Source: a bacterium
GTDB lineage: Bacteria > Patescibacteriota > Minisyncoccia > Phycocordibacterales > UBA2100
NCBI GenBank assembly: GCA_030698935.1
Contig: JAUYLR010000022.1
Span: forward strand, 1-15,831
Direction of reading: 5' to 3'
Length of the DNA: 15,831 nucleotides
The notes beneath the pieces were generated by a model that saw only the letters and a list, made by a program, of their open reading frames with translations, did no database searches and was not told where the DNA came from. Position numbers and translations under genes: made by a program. This document shows, piece by piece, positions 1 through 6,047 of the stretch. Every line of letters begins with the position of its first letter. Position 1 is the first letter of the stretch.

Positions 1-1047
1 AAACAGAGAGATGTGGAAGACAGCCTGATGAAAGACCGCCAGGATGGGAAGGGGGTGGAGGGCGCCGCATATAAAACAGCAAGGGGTAAGTTGCAGGCCG
101 AAGCTGATGCTGCAAGACAGGTGCTTCAAACTGCCGAGAACGACAGGAGTAATAAGATGCCGCAATTGGAGACAGACCTCGTGGCTGCCGAAGCCGGGAA
201 GAGGGTCAAGGACGCCGCCCTTGAAGCAGCACATCAGGCGGCGCTGCAACAGCAACCGTATGCTGACCTCAATACTGCGCATGTAGCCGCGGAAGCAAGT
301 TTGACAACTGAACAAAACAACAGAACCGCTATCGTAAACGACTCGGCCGCAAAGATTAGAAACCTTGAAACGATAATCGCGAATAGTGAGGATCAACCGG
401 ATGGTCCGGAGGTTCAGGATGCTAAAGCAGCTATTGCCAAGGAAAAAGGGAACAGAGCTGCGGCCCTCGGCGCTCAAGACGAGAAGATCAGGACTGCGAG
501 GACAGAGGCCGAGCGAATCAAGGCGCAAATGGTTAATCTTGACCCTGCGGTTCAGGGGGCGACGGCTGAAGCGGAAACAGCAGGCAAAGAAGTGGACCAG
601 CTACAGACCGAAATCACGGCGCTTGATACAGCGCACGCGAATGCACGGCAGGCAGTTGTTGACAAGATTGGGGATATAAATAGTCTGGATAATACACTCG
701 CAACAAATGTGCGTCGTGATGCCCAGAAGGTTGTCGCCGATAGCGGGCAAATCGCCATAGAATATGTGCAGACCAAAGCCCACCACCGTGCCACAAACTT
801 CATATCGTGGAAGCTGCTCGGTGAGAAGCCGGGAGACGACGCGACTGCTGAGGTCGCCAGGAGAATGGCAAAAGTAAGTATCCGTCAGCTCGGCTTGAGG
901 GAACAGCTACGGGCGTTGAACTCATTGCAAGGTGAGGTAGGAGGCGCAGCAGGAGGCGGTGCTCCGGCGGGTGGAACAGGGGGCGGAGGGGGAGGCGCCA
1001 CTCCGGCGGGTGGAGCCGGTGGAGGCACAGCGGCAGGAAAGGCCTAG
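1..1047 (+). CDS. Coiled-coil, Gly-rich-tailed protein (5' end outside window)
   Basis: The reading frame is open from base 1 and ends at TAG 1045-1047, so this is the C-terminal ~348 residues of a longer protein. The GTG at 13 is not a convincing start. Most of it is Ala/Glu/Lys/Gln-rich and predicted to form long coiled coil, with heptad-like A/L spacing up to about base 780. A short less-charged stretch follows (around the codons for TNFISWKLLG), then a final ~35 residues almost entirely Gly, Ala, Pro and Thr. No membrane segment or catalytic motif is visible. It lies upstream of a prgI/virB4 cluster in the same direction, where CPR genomes often carry a VirB6/TrbL-like membrane protein with a long soluble tail. 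This could be such a tail, but no VirB6 membrane domain is in view, so that is only a guess. The stop is 28 bases before the next start. Confidence 0.75.
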   Translation, partial: KQRDVEDSLMKDRQDGKGVEGAAYKTARGKLQAEADAARQVLQTAENDRSNKMPQLETDLVAAEAGKRVKDAALEAAHQAALQQQPYADLNTAHVAAEASLTTEQNNRTAIVNDSAAKIRNLETIIANSEDQPDGPEVQDAKAAIAKEKGNRAAALGAQDEKIRTARTEAERIKAQMVNLDPAVQGATAEAETAGKEVDQLQTEITALDTAHANARQAVVDKIGDINSLDNTLATNVRRDAQKVVADSGQIAIEYVQTKAHHRATNFISWKLLGEKPGDDATAEVARRMAKVSIRQLGLREQLRALNSLQGEVGGAAGGGAPAGGTGGGGGGATPAGGAGGGTAAGKA

Positions 1048-1075
1048 TCATTAATAGGAGTTACAATGCATAATT

Positions 1076-1783
1076 ATGGGACCCGATATTGATGCAAAGA
1101 TGTTGAGCGAGAAGTTAACGGCTCGCTTCAAAGAACTACCGAAGGCGCTTCAGACCGCAATTCTGTCCGCGGATATTGAAAAGCGGTTGCGCGAACTTTC
1201 GGAGGTCCACAAACTGCACCTTGACCAGTGGCAAGGTCTTGAAAATGAGGTCATGCTCGCACTCTTGGGCTTCCAGCCGGGGGAAAAACTGGGCGAGAAC
1301 CTTAAAAACGCAATTGGCGTTTCCGAAGAGGACGCGCAGGCTCTTGCGGAAGATATTGCGGATGCAATTTTCAAGCCCATACGAACAGAGCTTGAGCGGG
1401 CCTTGGGAAAACCGCTGGAGGAGGAGGAAGAGCCTGTAGGGAAAGAGGAAGAGCTTGTAGCCAGTAGCCAACAGCCAGTAGCCAGAGAAACACAAGTGCC
1501 TGCGGCCAGAGACTCGGGTTCAATTTCTCCAGCACCCACTACAAGCTACAAGCTACAAGCTACAAGCTCACCCTTGCAAACGCCGGCTCAAACGATAATT
1601 GAAAATGTTCCGCCAAGACCGGTAGAAGTGAAAGTGGTTCCTCCCGTTGCCTCAACTCCGCCAGCGCCTGCACCGGCACAAAAATCAGTCCGCGCCGTGT
1701 TGTCGCCCGCATATGCGCCGGATACCAAGAGCCATGAGCGGAAATCTGTTGACGACGACCCTTATCGCGAAGCGATAAGTTAG
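1076..1783 (+). CDS. Helical hypothetical protein of T4SS-type cluster, with repeat-derived linker
   Basis: 235 aa, not recognised as a named family. Residues 1-112 are predicted all-helical, with short segments such as LPKALQTAIL and EDAQALAEDIADAIF. Then come a Glu patch (115-119), a low-complexity Pro/Ala/Ser/Thr/Gln linker, and a charged tail ending DPYREAIS. There is no signal peptide or membrane segment. Residues ~126-165 are encoded by an inserted heptad inverted repeat (1452-1568), which explains the LVASSQQPVA and SYKLQATS peptides; the ancestral linker was probably shorter. Start choice: ATG 1076 is the first in-frame ATG. The AGGAG at 1056-1060 is 15 bases away, which is long. The ATG at 1066 is better spaced but opens a different frame ending after 8 codons. 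A proline-rich linker with a short conserved-looking tail ahead of prgI suggests a soluble cluster partner; its role is unknown. Confidence 0.75.
   Translation: MGPDIDAKMLSEKLTARFKELPKALQTAILSADIEKRLRELSEVHKLHLDQWQGLENEVMLALLGFQPGEKLGENLKNAIGVSEEDAQALAEDIADAIFKPIRTELERALGKPLEEEEEPVGKEEELVASSQQPVARETQVPAARDSGSISPAPTTSYKLQATSSPLQTPAQTIIENVPPRPVEVKVVPPVASTPPAPAPAQKSVRAVLSPAYAPDTKSHERKSVDDDPYREAIS
1452..1568 (+). repeat. Heptad inverted repeat inserted in a coding region
   Basis: Left arm 1452-1483 is a run of 7-base units with core AGCYNNT (for example AGCTTGT, AGCCAGT). Right arm 1538-1568 contains CTACAAG four times in tandem, which is the reverse complement of CTTGTAG. The arms are inverted copies separated by 54 bases. 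The words match the elements at 11406-11501 and 14281-14373. The insertion keeps the host frame open: because 7 is not a multiple of 3, three units make seven codons, so the arms read as short heptapeptide-like strings. The period and inversion are seen directly; insertion is inferred from the intergenic relatives. Confidence 0.8.
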
Positions 1784-1791
1784 TCGTCGTC
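1751..1791 (+). other. Strong stem-loop spanning the stop codon of the 235-aa gene
   Basis: Outer stem GACGACGAC (1751-1759) pairs with GTCGTCGTC (1783-1791). Inner stem CTTATCGC (1761-1768) pairs with GCGATAAG (1772-1779), closing a GAA loop. The only defect is a C opposite TTA. The stop codon (1781-1783) lies in the stem. No T-run follows, so this is not a standard intrinsic terminator; it may be an mRNA 3'-end or processing structure. The heptad arm of the next element begins two bases later. Confidence 0.6.
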
Positions 1792-1830
1792 GAAGCTTCT
1801 AGCTTCTAGGGACTAGCTGCTAGCTACGAC

Positions 1831-2199
1831 GTCTTTGCGAGCGTAGCGAAGCAATCCAGTACATATTCGCATAGCGTCGCTTATGATTCCTTGCGTATAC
1901 ATTCTTGCGAGCAAGAGAAATGGCACATTGTATACGGGAGTAACGTCGCATCTGGAAAAACGGCTACAGGAACATCGATCAGGAACAGTAGAGGGGTTCA
2001 CTAAGAAATACCACGTGTACACGCTTGTATATTACGAGGTGCACGAGACAATGTTTGATGCGATATCACGTGAGAAGCAGATCAAAGGCGGTTCTCGGAA
2101 AAAGAAGTTGAGTTTGATTGAGGACATGAATCCAATGTGGAGAGACTTGTCTGAAGACCTGTAGCGCTAACTAGATTGCTTCGCTACGCTCGCAATGAC
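1831..2199. mobile_element. GIY-YIG cassette bounded by 26-bp inverted repeats (inner)
   Basis: Bases 1831-1856 and 2174-2199 are inverted copies with 25 of 26 positions matching; the inner 22 (1835-1856 and 2174-2195) are perfect. The core reads TTGCGAGCGTAGCGAAGCAA on the + strand. Unlike the neighbouring repeats it has no clear 7-base period. The only gene inside is a 93-aa GIY-YIG protein, whose start is 26 bases from the left repeat and whose stop is 9 bases from the right one. Similar CGCAATGAC-ended repeats are, from general familiarity, dispersed in many bacterial genomes. Mobility in association with the nuclease is inferred. Confidence 0.55.
1883..2164 (+). CDS. Small single-domain GIY-YIG nuclease
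   Basis: 93 aa, the usual length of stand-alone GIY-YIG proteins, which are often mis-named after UvrC. Motifs in order: CVYIL at 4-8 (the GIY position), LYTGVT at 16-21 (the YIG position, with the second catalytic Tyr at 17), KRLQEH at 26-31 carrying the conserved Arg27, FTKKY at 39-43, YYE at 50-52, and REKQIKG at 63-69 with the probable metal-binding Glu64. The catalytic set looks complete. The expected activity is single-metal DNA cleavage; the natural target is not predictable. It lies in a cluster of secretion genes but is bounded by near-perfect 26-bp inverted repeats, so it is more likely element cargo than a cluster component. There is no clear ribosome binding site before ATG 1883. 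Confidence 0.88.
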   Translation: MIPCVYILASKRNGTLYTGVTSHLEKRLQEHRSGTVEGFTKKYHVYTLVYYEVHETMFDAISREKQIKGGSRKKKLSLIEDMNPMWRDLSEDL

Positions 2200-2286
2200 A
2201 CAAGATACGAAGAAACCAATGCACTGCTATCCGAAGTGAGCAGGATGTTGCGTGTTATGATAGAGAAACTGGAGACAAGCAACTAG
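2200..2286 (+). pseudogene. Possible C-terminal remnant of a four-helix-bundle (S23) gene
   Basis: Immediately after the right GIY-YIG repeat a frame reads 28 codons to TAG 2284-2286: an amphipathic helix with segments ALLSEVSRML and RVMIEKLE. Its spacing of Leu/Glu/Met resembles the last helix of the intact S23 protein at 3632-3988 (LEQEATELMMILSSIM). It ends 17 bases before a heptad arm, as the intact S23 gene ends 27 bases before its own arm. No N-terminal S23 motifs remain. This may be the stump left when the GIY-YIG cassette entered an S23-bearing element. The match is short and could be chance. Confidence 0.35.
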
Positions 2287-2341
2287 CTGTCATTTCTGTT
2301 TTTCCTAGAAGCTAGAAGCTAGTCCCTAGCAGCTAATCCCT

Positions 2342-2830
2342 ATGCAATTCCAAGTCCCTCAATTTATTGAAGTTGAAGATAAGATTTTCGGGCCGCTCAC
2401 GTTCAAACAGTTCGTGTACGTGGCCGGAGGCCTCGGCGCATGCTACCTTTTCTGGAAAGTCCTGCCCGCCCTTATCTCCGCCCCCCTTATCGCCGTGACG
2501 TTCGCGCTCGCCGCCGTTCTCGCATTCTTCAAATTCAACGGCAGGCCGTTCATCAACGGGCTTGAGCACGGATTTTACTTCCTCATCCGGAGCAAGCTCT
2601 ATCTATGGAGAAACGATGAGAACGGGAGGGAGCGCATGGCGACGAAAAAACAAATGCTGGAGAAGCAATCTCAGGCGCGGGAGAAATCGCTCGTACATGT
2701 CCCCAATCTTACCGACAGCAGGCTCCACGACTTGGCGTGGAGTTTGGACATAAAGGAGCGCATCGCCGACAGCGAGGAAGAGAATGTGTCTATCGGGACA
2801 CCAGCACGGTCGTCGCATGACCTTACATAG
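2342..2830 (+). CDS. PrgI-family membrane protein
   Basis: 162 aa. The N-terminus has the PrgI pattern: QFQVPQFIEVEDKIFGPLTF (2-21), then two adjacent hydrophobic helices (about 23-41 and 44-64), then FNGRPF and a soluble charged C-terminal half. PrgI proteins are small inner-membrane components found next to VirB4 in Gram-positive and CPR type IV secretion systems, probably filling a VirB3-like place beside the ATPase. Order and direction (PrgI, VirB4 partner, VirB4) fit. Start ATG 2342 directly follows a heptad arm, with no Shine-Dalgarno. Stop 2828-2830 is followed after 11 bases by another heptad hairpin. The C-terminal ~70 residues are less conserved-looking and their role is unclear. 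Confidence 0.85.
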   Translation: MQFQVPQFIEVEDKIFGPLTFKQFVYVAGGLGACYLFWKVLPALISAPLIAVTFALAAVLAFFKFNGRPFINGLEHGFYFLIRSKLYLWRNDENGRERMATKKQMLEKQSQAREKSLVHVPNLTDSRLHDLAWSLDIKERIADSEEENVSIGTPARSSHDLT

Positions 2831-2841
2831 GGAATAAGTTT

Positions 2842-2928
2842 CAGGTGCCAGGTAACAGGTTAAAATTAAAACAATGAAACTCCAAGAAACACATTCTCCT
2901 GACACCTGTAACCTGACACCTATAACCT
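2842..2928. repeat. Heptad inverted repeat (CAGGTNN family) between prgI and the VirB4 partner gene
   Basis: Left arm 2842-2862 reads as three 7-base units starting CAGGT (CAGGTGC, CAGGTAA, CAGGTTA). Right arm 2901-2928 is inverted (units ACACCTG, TAACCTG, ACACCTA). Left versus reverse-complemented right agree at about 17 of 21 positions. The spacer is about 38 bases and AT-rich. The right arm stops six bases before the ATG at 2935, leaving no room for a Shine-Dalgarno. In mRNA it would form a hairpin inside the presumed operon. Confidence 0.75.
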
Positions 2929-2934
2929 AATCGT

Positions 2935-3585
2935 ATGCCCGGTACCCTTGCAAATAAAAAATCAACCCAGGATTTCGTCCCCGTGAAAGAGGTGCGCGAC
3001 GGAATTATCGTCCTCAAAGACGGCGGGCTGCGCGCGGTCTTGCTCGCGTCATCCATAAACTTTGCGCTGAAGTCGGACGACGAGCAAACCGCGTTCATCA
3101 CCCAATTTCAGAGCTTTCTGAACTCGTTGGATTTTTCCGTGCAGATATTCATTGAGTCGCGCATGCTGGATATCCGCCCCTATGTCGCCACGCTTGAAGA
3201 CGCATACAAAGAACAGCTGGACGACCTGATGCGCATTCAGATACGCGAGTACATAGAGTTCATCAAGAGTTTCACCGAGACCGCCAGCATCATGACAAAA
3301 AATTTCTTCGTGGTAGTGCCGTACTCCTCCGCGGGAATCAGCGCGGGGCTCTCGGGTCCCGCCTCGTTCCTGCCGTGGGGCAAGAAAAAAGGTTCCACGG
3401 AGGCGGAGAACAAGTCGTTCGGGGAGCAGGTGTCGCAGTTGGAACAGCGCATCGGCATCGTCCAGCAGGGGCTTGTGCGCACCGGCGTCCGCACCGTGCA
3501 GCTTGGCACGGAAGAAGTGATAGAACTTCTGTACAAATTATTCAACCCCGGCGAAGAGGGGAAGCCGATGGTACTTGAGCAGTAA
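2935..3585 (+). CDS. VirB4-partner protein of CPR-type T4SS cluster (VirB4 N-terminal-like)
   Basis: 216 aa. The segment STQDFVPVKEVRDGIIVLKD (10-29) and the following ASSINFALKSDDEQ are the hallmark start of the protein that precedes VirB4 in many CPR secretion/competence clusters. It resembles the N-terminal non-ATPase portion of TraC/VirB4 proteins. The rest is mixed alpha/beta, with a charged loop near FLPWGKKKGSTEAE and a helical end (LEQRIGIVQQGL, EEVIELLYKLFN). There is no Walker motif, so ATP hydrolysis must come from the separate VirB4 downstream. It probably docks to VirB4 at the inner membrane; that is inference. Whether the two were once one ORF is unclear. The S23 element lies exactly between them, with its arm starting at the base after this TAA stop. 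Start ATG 2935 gives the expected N-terminus. Confidence 0.7.
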   Translation: MPGTLANKKSTQDFVPVKEVRDGIIVLKDGGLRAVLLASSINFALKSDDEQTAFITQFQSFLNSLDFSVQIFIESRMLDIRPYVATLEDAYKEQLDDLMRIQIREYIEFIKSFTETASIMTKNFFVVVPYSSAGISAGLSGPASFLPWGKKKGSTEAENKSFGEQVSQLEQRIGIVQQGLVRTGVRTVQLGTEEVIELLYKLFNPGEEGKPMVLEQ

Positions 3586-4048
3586 ATCCGAAGCACGAAG
3601 CACGAAATCCGAAAAAATTATAAATCCAAATATGAAAAAAGAAGGCCGCAAATATGACTTGGAAGAAAGGAGTTTTTTGTTTGCAAAGAATGTGCGAGCT
3701 TTTGTGAAGACCTTGCCGCGTTCTATAACGAGCATTGAAGACACGAAGCAACTTGTGCGGTCATCTGGCTCAATTGGCGCAAATTATATTGAGGCGAACG
3801 AATCGTTGAGCAAGAAAGATTTTTTGCTGCGAATACGCATTTCGCGAAAAGAGGCAAAGGAAAGCAAATTCTGGTTACGGCTTATTGAGACCTCCACAAC
3901 AGACATAGAAAAGGAGCGTGCACGCCTTGAACAGGAGGCGACAGAGTTGATGATGATTTTAAGTTCTATTATGAGGAAATATGTTTAAACTTTCTTTATT
4001 TTTTGTTTTTCCCCGTTTTTTCGGATTTCGGATTTCGGATTTCGTGCT
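3586..4048. mobile_element. Heptad-armed element carrying an intact S23 gene
   Basis: Left arm 3586-3617 is ATCCGAA, GCACGAA twice, then ATCCGAA and an A-run. Right arm 4016-4048 is the inverted form: a T-run, TTCGGAT repeated, then a unit containing TTCGTGC. The right arm has extra ATCCGAA-type units, as expected of tandem 7-mers that change copy number. The enclosed gene is a 118-aa four-helix-bundle protein. The element fills the gap between the VirB4 partner stop (3583-3585) and the virB4 ATG (4062). Inverted ends around an S23 gene recall the intervening sequences of some 23S rRNAs, which carry the same protein family within a stem. Confidence 0.65.
3632..3988 (+). CDS. Four-helix-bundle protein (23S rRNA intervening-sequence / S23 family)
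   Basis: 118 aa, typical for the family. Recognisable landmarks: KYDLEERSFLFAKNVRAFV (7-25), QLVRSSGSIGANYIEANE (40-57), KKDFLLRIRISRKEAKESKF (61-80), WLRLI (81-85), and a last amphipathic helix from about 95. The family forms basic four-helix bundles. It includes proteins encoded in 23S rRNA intervening sequences and is related to the Avd accessory protein of diversity-generating retroelements; its biochemical role is poorly known. Start ATG 3632 gives the family N-terminus. The frame is open further upstream, but that part is heptad repeat and not expected to be translated. There is no Shine-Dalgarno. It is flanked by inverted heptad arms and interrupts the secretion operon, so it is best read as element cargo. 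Confidence 0.9.
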   Translation: MKKEGRKYDLEERSFLFAKNVRAFVKTLPRSITSIEDTKQLVRSSGSIGANYIEANESLSKKDFLLRIRISRKEAKESKFWLRLIETSTTDIEKERARLEQEATELMMILSSIMRKYV

Positions 4049-4061
4049 TACTATATAGTCT

Positions 4062-5969
4062 ATGGCTCTCCTTGACCTCTTCAAAATTAAAAAGGCGGCT
4101 CCCGAAACCTCCGCGTTGCCGATACTGCCCGAGGAAATTTATTCCGCCGGTGTTTTGGATTTGCAGGACGTCATCGCCCCGCATGCCTTGAAAATAAGTT
4201 CTCGCGAGCTTGATTTGGGCGAGCGGATTGCGCGTACGTTTTTCGTCATATCGTATCCGCGCTTTCTCACAACGGGATGGTTCGCGCCCATCATCAACAT
4301 GGACAAGGTGTTGGACATCTCCATATTCATCCATCCGATGGACACGAGCGAAATGCTGCGGAAATTCCAGAAAAAAGTCGCCGAGGTGCAGAGTCAGATA
4401 TCCACGCGCGAACAAAAGGGAATGGTGCGCGACCCGATGCTGGACACCGCGTATTCCGACCTTGAGAACCTGCGCGATTCTCTCCAGCAGGCGCAGGAAC
4501 GCATCTTTGAGGTCGGCCTGTATTTGACCGTGTACGGCAATACGCGCGAGGCGATAGATAAAATTGAATCCGAGATACGCTCTGTGCTGGAATCCCGCCT
4601 CGTCTACATCCGCCCCGCGCTTTTCCAACAGGAGCAGGGGTTCCGGAGCGTTCTCCCGCTCGGCAACGACGAGCTTGATGTGCACACGAAACTGAATTCC
4701 GCGCCGCTCTCGTCAATATTCCCGTTTATTTCATTTGACCTTACTTCAAACCGCGGCATTTTGTACGGAATAAACCGCCACAACTCTTCTCTCATTTTGT
4801 TTGACCGTTTTTCTCTGGAAAATTACAACTCGGTCATGTTCGCTAAAAGCGGTTCCGGAAAGAGTTATATGACGAAATTGGAAATCCTGCGCTCGCTTAT
4901 GTTTGATACGGAAGTTATCGTCATAGACCCCGAACGCGAGTATGAATATCTGGCATCCGCCGTCGGAGGCCGGTACTTCAACATTTCACTCTCATCGGAA
5001 CACCATATCAATCCGTTTGACCTCGCTATCCCGCGCGAGGATGAAAACCCTGCGGACATACTGCGCTCCAACATCATTACGCTGGTCGGCCTCTTCCGCA
5101 TCATGCTCGGAGGCCTTAGCCCTGAAGAAGACGCCATTATTGACAGAGCGATAACGGAAACGTACGCGCTCAAGGACATTACGGCGGACGCAAATTTTGC
5201 GGCGATAGAGCCCCCGCTGCTCTCGGACTTTGAGCTCGTGCTCTCGGGCATGGAGGGGAGCGACTCATTGGTCCAGCGGCTTTCAAAATACACGAAGGGC
5301 ACATGGGCCGGTTTTATGAACAGGCCGACAAACGTGGACATGAACAAAAAACTCGTCGTCTTTTCCGTGCGCGACATGGAGGACGACCTGACACCGATTG
5401 CCATGTACATCATTACGCACCACATCTGGAACGTGGTGCGGAAGGAATTGCGCAAACGCCTGCTTGTCATTGATGAGGCGTGGTGGATGATGCGTTCCGC
5501 GGACACGGCTTCGTTCCTCTTTTCCATCGCAAAGCGGGGGAGAAAATATTTCCTTGGAATTTCCACTATCACGCAGGACGTTTCCGACTTCCTCAACTCG
5601 CCCTACGGAATTCCCATGATTACAAACTCTTCAATTCAATTGCTTTTGCGGCAATCGCCGACCTCGGTTGATTTGGTGCAACAGACCTTCAAGCTTTCGG
5701 ACGAGGAAAAATACCTCCTTCTGGAATCCGATGTGGGGGAGGGAATTTTCTTCGCCGGATTGAAGCACGTGGCGATTAAAGTCATCGCCTCATACACGGA
5801 AGACCAGATAATCACTTCCGACCCGTCGCAAATCCTCGCCATCCGCAAGGCAAAGCAGGACCTTGCCGATGCGGACAGCGCAGAAGCCGCGGCCGCAATT
5901 TCCGCTGACGCCGCTCCCGCTCTGCCGCCTCAAAGCACTGTCCCGAATTCTGGAGGAACGACGCGATGA
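4062..5969 (+). CDS. virB4: VirB4-like T4SS ATPase
   Basis: 635 aa. The N-terminal ~250 residues form the VirB4/TraC-like non-catalytic domain (IARTFFVISYPRFLTTGWF and a helical hairpin region). Walker A is AKSGSGKS at 261-268; Walker B is LLVIDEAWW at 467-475 with Asp471/Glu472. After it comes the arginine/Gln-rich helicase-like core (SIAKRGRKYFLGISTITQD, SSIQLLLRQSP). The tail is Ala/Pro-rich and variable. It powers assembly or substrate movement in a type IV secretion/DNA-uptake machine and would sit at the inner membrane with PrgI and the partner protein. No VirD4 coupling protein or relaxase is in view, so uptake/competence is as likely as conjugation. ATG 4062 lies 13 bases after the S23 element arm and lacks a Shine-Dalgarno. 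The stop overlaps a small ORF by ATGA. Confidence 0.93.
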   Translation: MALLDLFKIKKAAPETSALPILPEEIYSAGVLDLQDVIAPHALKISSRELDLGERIARTFFVISYPRFLTTGWFAPIINMDKVLDISIFIHPMDTSEMLRKFQKKVAEVQSQISTREQKGMVRDPMLDTAYSDLENLRDSLQQAQERIFEVGLYLTVYGNTREAIDKIESEIRSVLESRLVYIRPALFQQEQGFRSVLPLGNDELDVHTKLNSAPLSSIFPFISFDLTSNRGILYGINRHNSSLILFDRFSLENYNSVMFAKSGSGKSYMTKLEILRSLMFDTEVIVIDPEREYEYLASAVGGRYFNISLSSEHHINPFDLAIPREDENPADILRSNIITLVGLFRIMLGGLSPEEDAIIDRAITETYALKDITADANFAAIEPPLLSDFELVLSGMEGSDSLVQRLSKYTKGTWAGFMNRPTNVDMNKKLVVFSVRDMEDDLTPIAMYIITHHIWNVVRKELRKRLLVIDEAWWMMRSADTASFLFSIAKRGRKYFLGISTITQDVSDFLNSPYGIPMITNSSIQLLLRQSPTSVDLVQQTFKLSDEEKYLLLESDVGEGIFFAGLKHVAIKVIASYTEDQIITSDPSQILAIRKAKQDLADADSAEAAAAISADAAPALPPQSTVPNSGGTTR

Positions 5970-6040
5970 GTACGGGACAGGGGGACGAGCGCGCATTTCT
6001 TCCGCAGTATGTGCAACGGTATCCGTCAAACACGATATAA
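5966..6040 (+). CDS. 24-aa ORF overlapping the virB4 stop
   Basis: ATG 5966 overlaps the virB4 TGA as ATGA. It is preceded by GGAGG at 5952-5956, one of the best Shine-Dalgarno sequences in the window. The frame gives 24 residues (beginning MSTGQGDERAFLPQYVQR) and stops at TAA 6038-6040, inside the TATAAT of the next promoter. The setup suggests translational coupling to virB4. The peptide has no membrane segment and I recognise no family. It may be a real microprotein or simply the vestige of a former gene start. Confidence 0.35.
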   Translation: MSTGQGDERAFLPQYVQRYPSNTI

Positions 6041-6041
6041 T
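6036..6041 (+). promoter_or_regulatory. -10 hexamer of a leaderless promoter for the 6048 operon
   Basis: A perfect TATAAT at 6036-6041 ends six bases before ATG 6048, so transcription would start at or next to the A of the start codon. No Shine-Dalgarno precedes the ATG. The -35 region (around 6013-6018, GCAACG) is weak. Confidence 0.5.
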
Positions 6042-6047
6042 TGGCCC

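Larger units (their letters stand above)
1793..2335. mobile_element. Composite heptad-armed element (outer)
   Basis: Left arm 1793-1825 is built of 7-base units such as AGCTTCT, AGGGACT and AGCTGCT. Right arm 2304-2335 is the inverted version (CTAGAAG, CTAGTCC, CTAGCAG). The arms share the 12-mer CTAGGGACTAGC in inverted orientation plus diverged flanking units. Between them lie a 26-bp inverted-repeat element with a GIY-YIG gene (1831-2199) and a possible remnant of a four-helix-bundle gene (2200-2286). The right arm ends six bases before the prgI ATG, so prgI has no Shine-Dalgarno and any upstream promoter must read across this element. That it is mobile is inferred from the repeat structure and cargo. 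Confidence 0.55.

Noticed and set aside
1883..2164. GIY-YIG ORF as UvrC repair subunit
   Set aside because: Only the ~90-residue nuclease domain is present; UvrC needs UvrBC, RNase H-like and HhH regions.
1452..2335. Repeats as a CRISPR array
   Set aside because: Units are 7 bases in direct tandem without unique spacers, arms are inverted pairs, and no cas genes are near.
3575..3631. N-terminal extension of the S23 protein
   Set aside because: It is translated from the heptad arm and the preceding gene end; the family begins near KYDLEERS.
4865..5596. 243-aa minus-strand ORF opposite virB4
   Set aside because: Ser/Met/Arg-rich shadow of the strong virB4 frame, with no recognisable motif.
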